Shown: positions 53,072 to 55,363 of the stretch, piece by piece | How the letters are laid out: every line of letters begins with the position of its first letter | How positions within the stretch are numbered: position 1 is the first letter of the stretch | Origin: Flavobacteriales bacterium UBA7519 | GTDB taxonomy: Bacteria > Bacteroidota > Bacteroidia > Flavobacteriales > Weeksellaceae | DNA: 55,363 nucleotides | Direction: 5' to 3' | Assembly (NCBI GenBank): GCA_002476905.1 | Contig: DLND01000106.1 | Coordinates: 1-55,363 of the forward strand | Notes under the pieces: generated by a model | What the model was told of the DNA's origin: nothing | Database searches by the model: none | Seen by the model: the letters and a program-made list of their open reading frames with translations, nothing else | Program-made: the position numbers and the translations under genes

Positions 53072-54295
53072 ATGGGAATAAAAAAACACCATCATAAAAA
53101 GAAACCAGGGTTTTTCAAAAAATGGTCAGCCAAACTACATCTGTGGTTTGGCTTGTCCATTGGTTTACTGATTTTCGTTATTGCAATTACAGGTGCTCTT
53201 TATGTCTTCAAAGATGAGGTAGAAAATTACACCAGAAAAGAATACATCTACCACAACGAAATAAATATTGGCCAGAAAAAAATCCTTCCCATCCGCGAGA
53301 TAGAAAAATTGGTTAACGAGCAAACCAAGGAAAAATTTCCAATACACTGGGTCAATATTCCGATTGACAGTAAAATGTCTTATCAAGTTTATTGGTACGA
53401 GCATCAGCCAGATCAATGGAATTATTTTGATGAATTTCCGATTTATAAATTGGCTTACGTCAATCCTTACACAGGAAAAGTCCTCCAAGTTTATGATGAG
53501 AAGAATGGATTCTTCGCCATTGTCAAATCTATTCACTGGAGTTTCCTTCTGAAGCAGCATTGGGGAACTTACGTTGTCGGGATTCCTGTTATCATCTTCT
53601 TGATTATGCTGATTTCCGGCATCATCCTTTGGTGGCCAAAAAACAAAGCCGTAAGAAAACAACGTTTCAGCTTTCGATGGAACGATACCACACAATGGAA
53701 GCGTAAAAACTACGACCTACATAATATCCTGGGATTTTATTCTTCAATCTTTGCTTTGATCCTGACTATCACCGGCCTGTTTTATGCATTTTTTGTGGTG
53801 CAGGCATCAATCTATTATATTTTTTCCGGTGGAGAAACGGCCTATCCAGATTTTTCAAAAATTACTACCAAGGCTCCCATTGAGATGAGAAATGAAGGAA
53901 CACTTGATAAAATTTCGGACAAAGTAAAAGAGCTTTATCCCCACGCATATAGCTTTAGTCTGGACTTGGGACATCCGCATCTTGATGATCACGAGCATCC
54001 GAACTTTGAAGTCTATGTAAAACACCTCTCCTATTCTTATCACAAAAGCAGCAGTCTTATTTTTGATGAAAATTCCGGAGAATTGTTGCACAGACACGAT
54101 CCTGAAGACAAAAATTTTGGCGAAAAAACAGTTGCAGCCAATTATGACATCCACGTTGGGGCGATTTTAGGACTGCCAACAAAGATTGTAGCGTTTACAA
54201 TTAGTTTGATTATTGCATCAATGCCTGTTACAGGATTTTTGATCTGGTACGGAAGACGAAAAAAGAATAATAATTTTCATAAAAACTTAAAATAG
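53072..54295 (+). CDS. PepSY-associated TM helix protein (PiuB-like, iron uptake)
   Basis: A 407-residue inner-membrane protein starting at ATG 53072. Four hydrophobic segments are visible: about 20-45, 165-190, 225-250 and 365-390. KKWSAKLHLWFGLSIGLLIF and FAIVKSIHWSFLLKQHWG contain conserved histidines of the family, and DLHNILGFYSSIFALILTIT follows. DIHVGAILGLPTKIVAFTIS closes it. Such proteins accompany TonB-dependent siderophore receptors and are thought to be ferric-siderophore reductases or related. The operon with the receptor supports that role. Confidence 0.87.
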   Translation: MGIKKHHHKKKPGFFKKWSAKLHLWFGLSIGLLIFVIAITGALYVFKDEVENYTRKEYIYHNEINIGQKKILPIREIEKLVNEQTKEKFPIHWVNIPIDSKMSYQVYWYEHQPDQWNYFDEFPIYKLAYVNPYTGKVLQVYDEKNGFFAIVKSIHWSFLLKQHWGTYVVGIPVIIFLIMLISGIILWWPKNKAVRKQRFSFRWNDTTQWKRKNYDLHNILGFYSSIFALILTITGLFYAFFVVQASIYYIFSGGETAYPDFSKITTKAPIEMRNEGTLDKISDKVKELYPHAYSFSLDLGHPHLDDHEHPNFEVYVKHLSYSYHKSSSLIFDENSGELLHRHDPEDKNFGEKTVAANYDIHVGAILGLPTKIVAFTISLIIASMPVTGFLIWYGRRKKNNNFHKNLK

Positions 54296-54361
54296 ATTAA
54301 TTAATACGGGGAACATTCTCGGATTTTTTTTACTTTTATACTTAGAAATTATAAATTCAAA

Positions 54362-55336
54362 ATGTCATTAATAGATCTGTCAAAGCAAGTAGCTTTAGGA
54401 ATTGATATCGGTGGGACAAATACGAAATTCGGATTGGTGAATCACAGAGGTGAGATTCTTGCAAAAGGAAGCATTAAAACTGATAAGTATGAAAAAGTTG
54501 AAGATTTTATCGACGCTTTATACCAAAATATCAATCCGCTAATAGAAAAGTATTCTCCTAATAAAAACCTAGACGGGATTGGCGTTGGTGCACCCAATGC
54601 CAATTATTACAGAGGAACTATAGAACAGGCACCTAACCTGAGGTGGAAAGGTGTAGTTCCCTTTGCAGAACTGATGACAAAAAAATTCGGCTTTTCTTGC
54701 AGAATGACCAATGATGCAAATGCCGCTGCACTAGGCGAAATGATGTTTGGAGCAGCGAGAGGAATGAAGGATTTTATAATGATTACACTAGGAACAGGTG
54801 TCGGCAGTGGCATTATTGCTGGTGGAAGTCTCATCTACGGACACGACGGTTTTGCTGGAGAACTAGGCCATACCATCGTGAAGCCAGGCGGAAGAAAACA
54901 TTGGAGCACTGGTTCCGAAGGCAGTCTGGAAGCTTATGCATCGGCAACCGGAATTGCTATTACTGCAAAAAAGTTCCGGGCAGAGTTTCCTGATTCTATG
55001 CTGAATCAATACCCAGAAGAAGAAATCAACTCAAAAACAGTTTACGAATGTGCGCAAAAGGGTGATCCGACCGCCATTGAAGTGTTCCGATACACTGGTC
55101 AGAAACTGGGCGAGGCGTTTGCAAACTTTGTGATGTTTTCTTCACCTGAAGCCATTTTACTATTCGGCGGTGTTATCAAAGCCGGCGATTATCTTCTGAA
55201 ACCTACAAAATTACATATGGAAAGAAATCTGCTCCCGATTTTCCGAGGCAAAGTAAAACTTGTTTTCAGCGAATTGGACGAGGCAGATGCGGCCATCCCT
55301 GGCGCTAGCGCGCTAGTATGGGAAAATAATAAATAA
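54362..55336 (+). CDS. ROK-family sugar kinase (glucokinase-like)
   Basis: A 324-residue protein. ATP-binding phosphate-1 motif ALGIDIGGTNTKFGLV near residue 12-27, sugar-binding NDANAAALGE near residue 118-127 and LGTGVGSGIIAGG near residue 142-155. GELGHTIVKPGG carries the conserved histidine. The C-x-C-G-x-x-G-C zinc motif of most ROK proteins is replaced by RKHWSTGSEGS without cysteines. No N-terminal DNA-binding helix-turn-helix is present, so it is a kinase rather than a ROK repressor. The substrate is probably glucose or a related hexose. Confidence 0.88.
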   Translation: MSLIDLSKQVALGIDIGGTNTKFGLVNHRGEILAKGSIKTDKYEKVEDFIDALYQNINPLIEKYSPNKNLDGIGVGAPNANYYRGTIEQAPNLRWKGVVPFAELMTKKFGFSCRMTNDANAAALGEMMFGAARGMKDFIMITLGTGVGSGIIAGGSLIYGHDGFAGELGHTIVKPGGRKHWSTGSEGSLEAYASATGIAITAKKFRAEFPDSMLNQYPEEEINSKTVYECAQKGDPTAIEVFRYTGQKLGEAFANFVMFSSPEAILLFGGVIKAGDYLLKPTKLHMERNLLPIFRGKVKLVFSELDEADAAIPGASALVWENNK

Positions 55337-55344
55337 TTGATATT

Positions 55345-55363
55345 AAAAATCCTTTGATTTTTT
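55345..55363 (+). terminator. Probable terminator after the ROK kinase gene
   Basis: AAAAATC, loop CTTT, GATTTTTT forms a seven-pair AT-rich stem ending in a T-run at the window edge. Confidence 0.55.

Noticed and set aside
53165..53695. Minus-strand open frame of 176 codons inside the PepSY gene
   Set aside because: Antisense to conserved membrane and histidine motifs; no start context or family.

Overview
The window is low-GC DNA from a member of the Bacteroidota, most likely a Chryseobacterium-like flavobacterium. The evidence is AT-rich coding, Bacteroidetes -7 promoter elements of the form TAnnTTTG ahead of many genes, little use of Shine-Dalgarno sites, a DUF2795 gene next to secA, and a small secreted protein with DGTPDKRYKANK repeats. 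No rRNA, tRNA, CRISPR array, transposase, integrase or phage gene was seen.

Positions 1-30771 are a surface polysaccharide (O-antigen type) locus. It opens with the end of rmlA, an ABC polysaccharide exporter (permease plus Wzt-type ATPase) and genes for a dTDP-3-acetamido-3,6-dideoxyhexose: two tandem 3,4-ketoisomerase-like cupins, an N-acetyltransferase and a PLP aminotransferase. About twelve intact glycosyltransferases follow, mixed with an OafA-type acyltransferase, three hexapeptide acyltransferases, WecB, a short SDR, a WbpP/WbpO pair that should make UDP-GalNAcA, an AsnB-type amidotransferase, a methyltransferase and a KAS III (FabH-like) enzyme. No wzx or wzy is visible, which fits ABC-dependent export.

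The locus carries scars: a glycosyltransferase deleted down to its two ends (6593-6804), a decayed GT2 start fused in frame to half of a GT4 enzyme (20727-21641), and possibly a 20-codon stub (3897-3959). Four single genes are inverted. Three of them abut the preceding gene stop-to-stop, and all four have a divergent promoter region behind them.

Positions 30772-34520 hold an inorganic-carbon module: beta carbonic anhydrase, small secreted protein, SulP transporter, second beta carbonic anhydrase. Positions 34519-40894 run on the minus strand: mfd, a ParE/RelE-type toxin-antitoxin pair, a secreted-protein gene split by an in-frame stop, a lipoprotein and pth.

Positions 41092-55363 are mostly core genes: a small exported protein with an outer-membrane beta-barrel protein, the repeat protein, an AsmA-like protein, a DUF2797 protein, a UDP-glucuronate 4-epimerase, DUF2795 plus secA, a TonB-dependent siderophore receptor with a PepSY membrane protein, and a ROK-family sugar kinase.

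The strongest points for follow-up are the tandem ketoisomerases, whose key motifs are lost in complementary fashion, the inverted-gene architecture with chimeric glycosyltransferase scars, and the carbonic anhydrase-SulP-carbonic anhydrase module.
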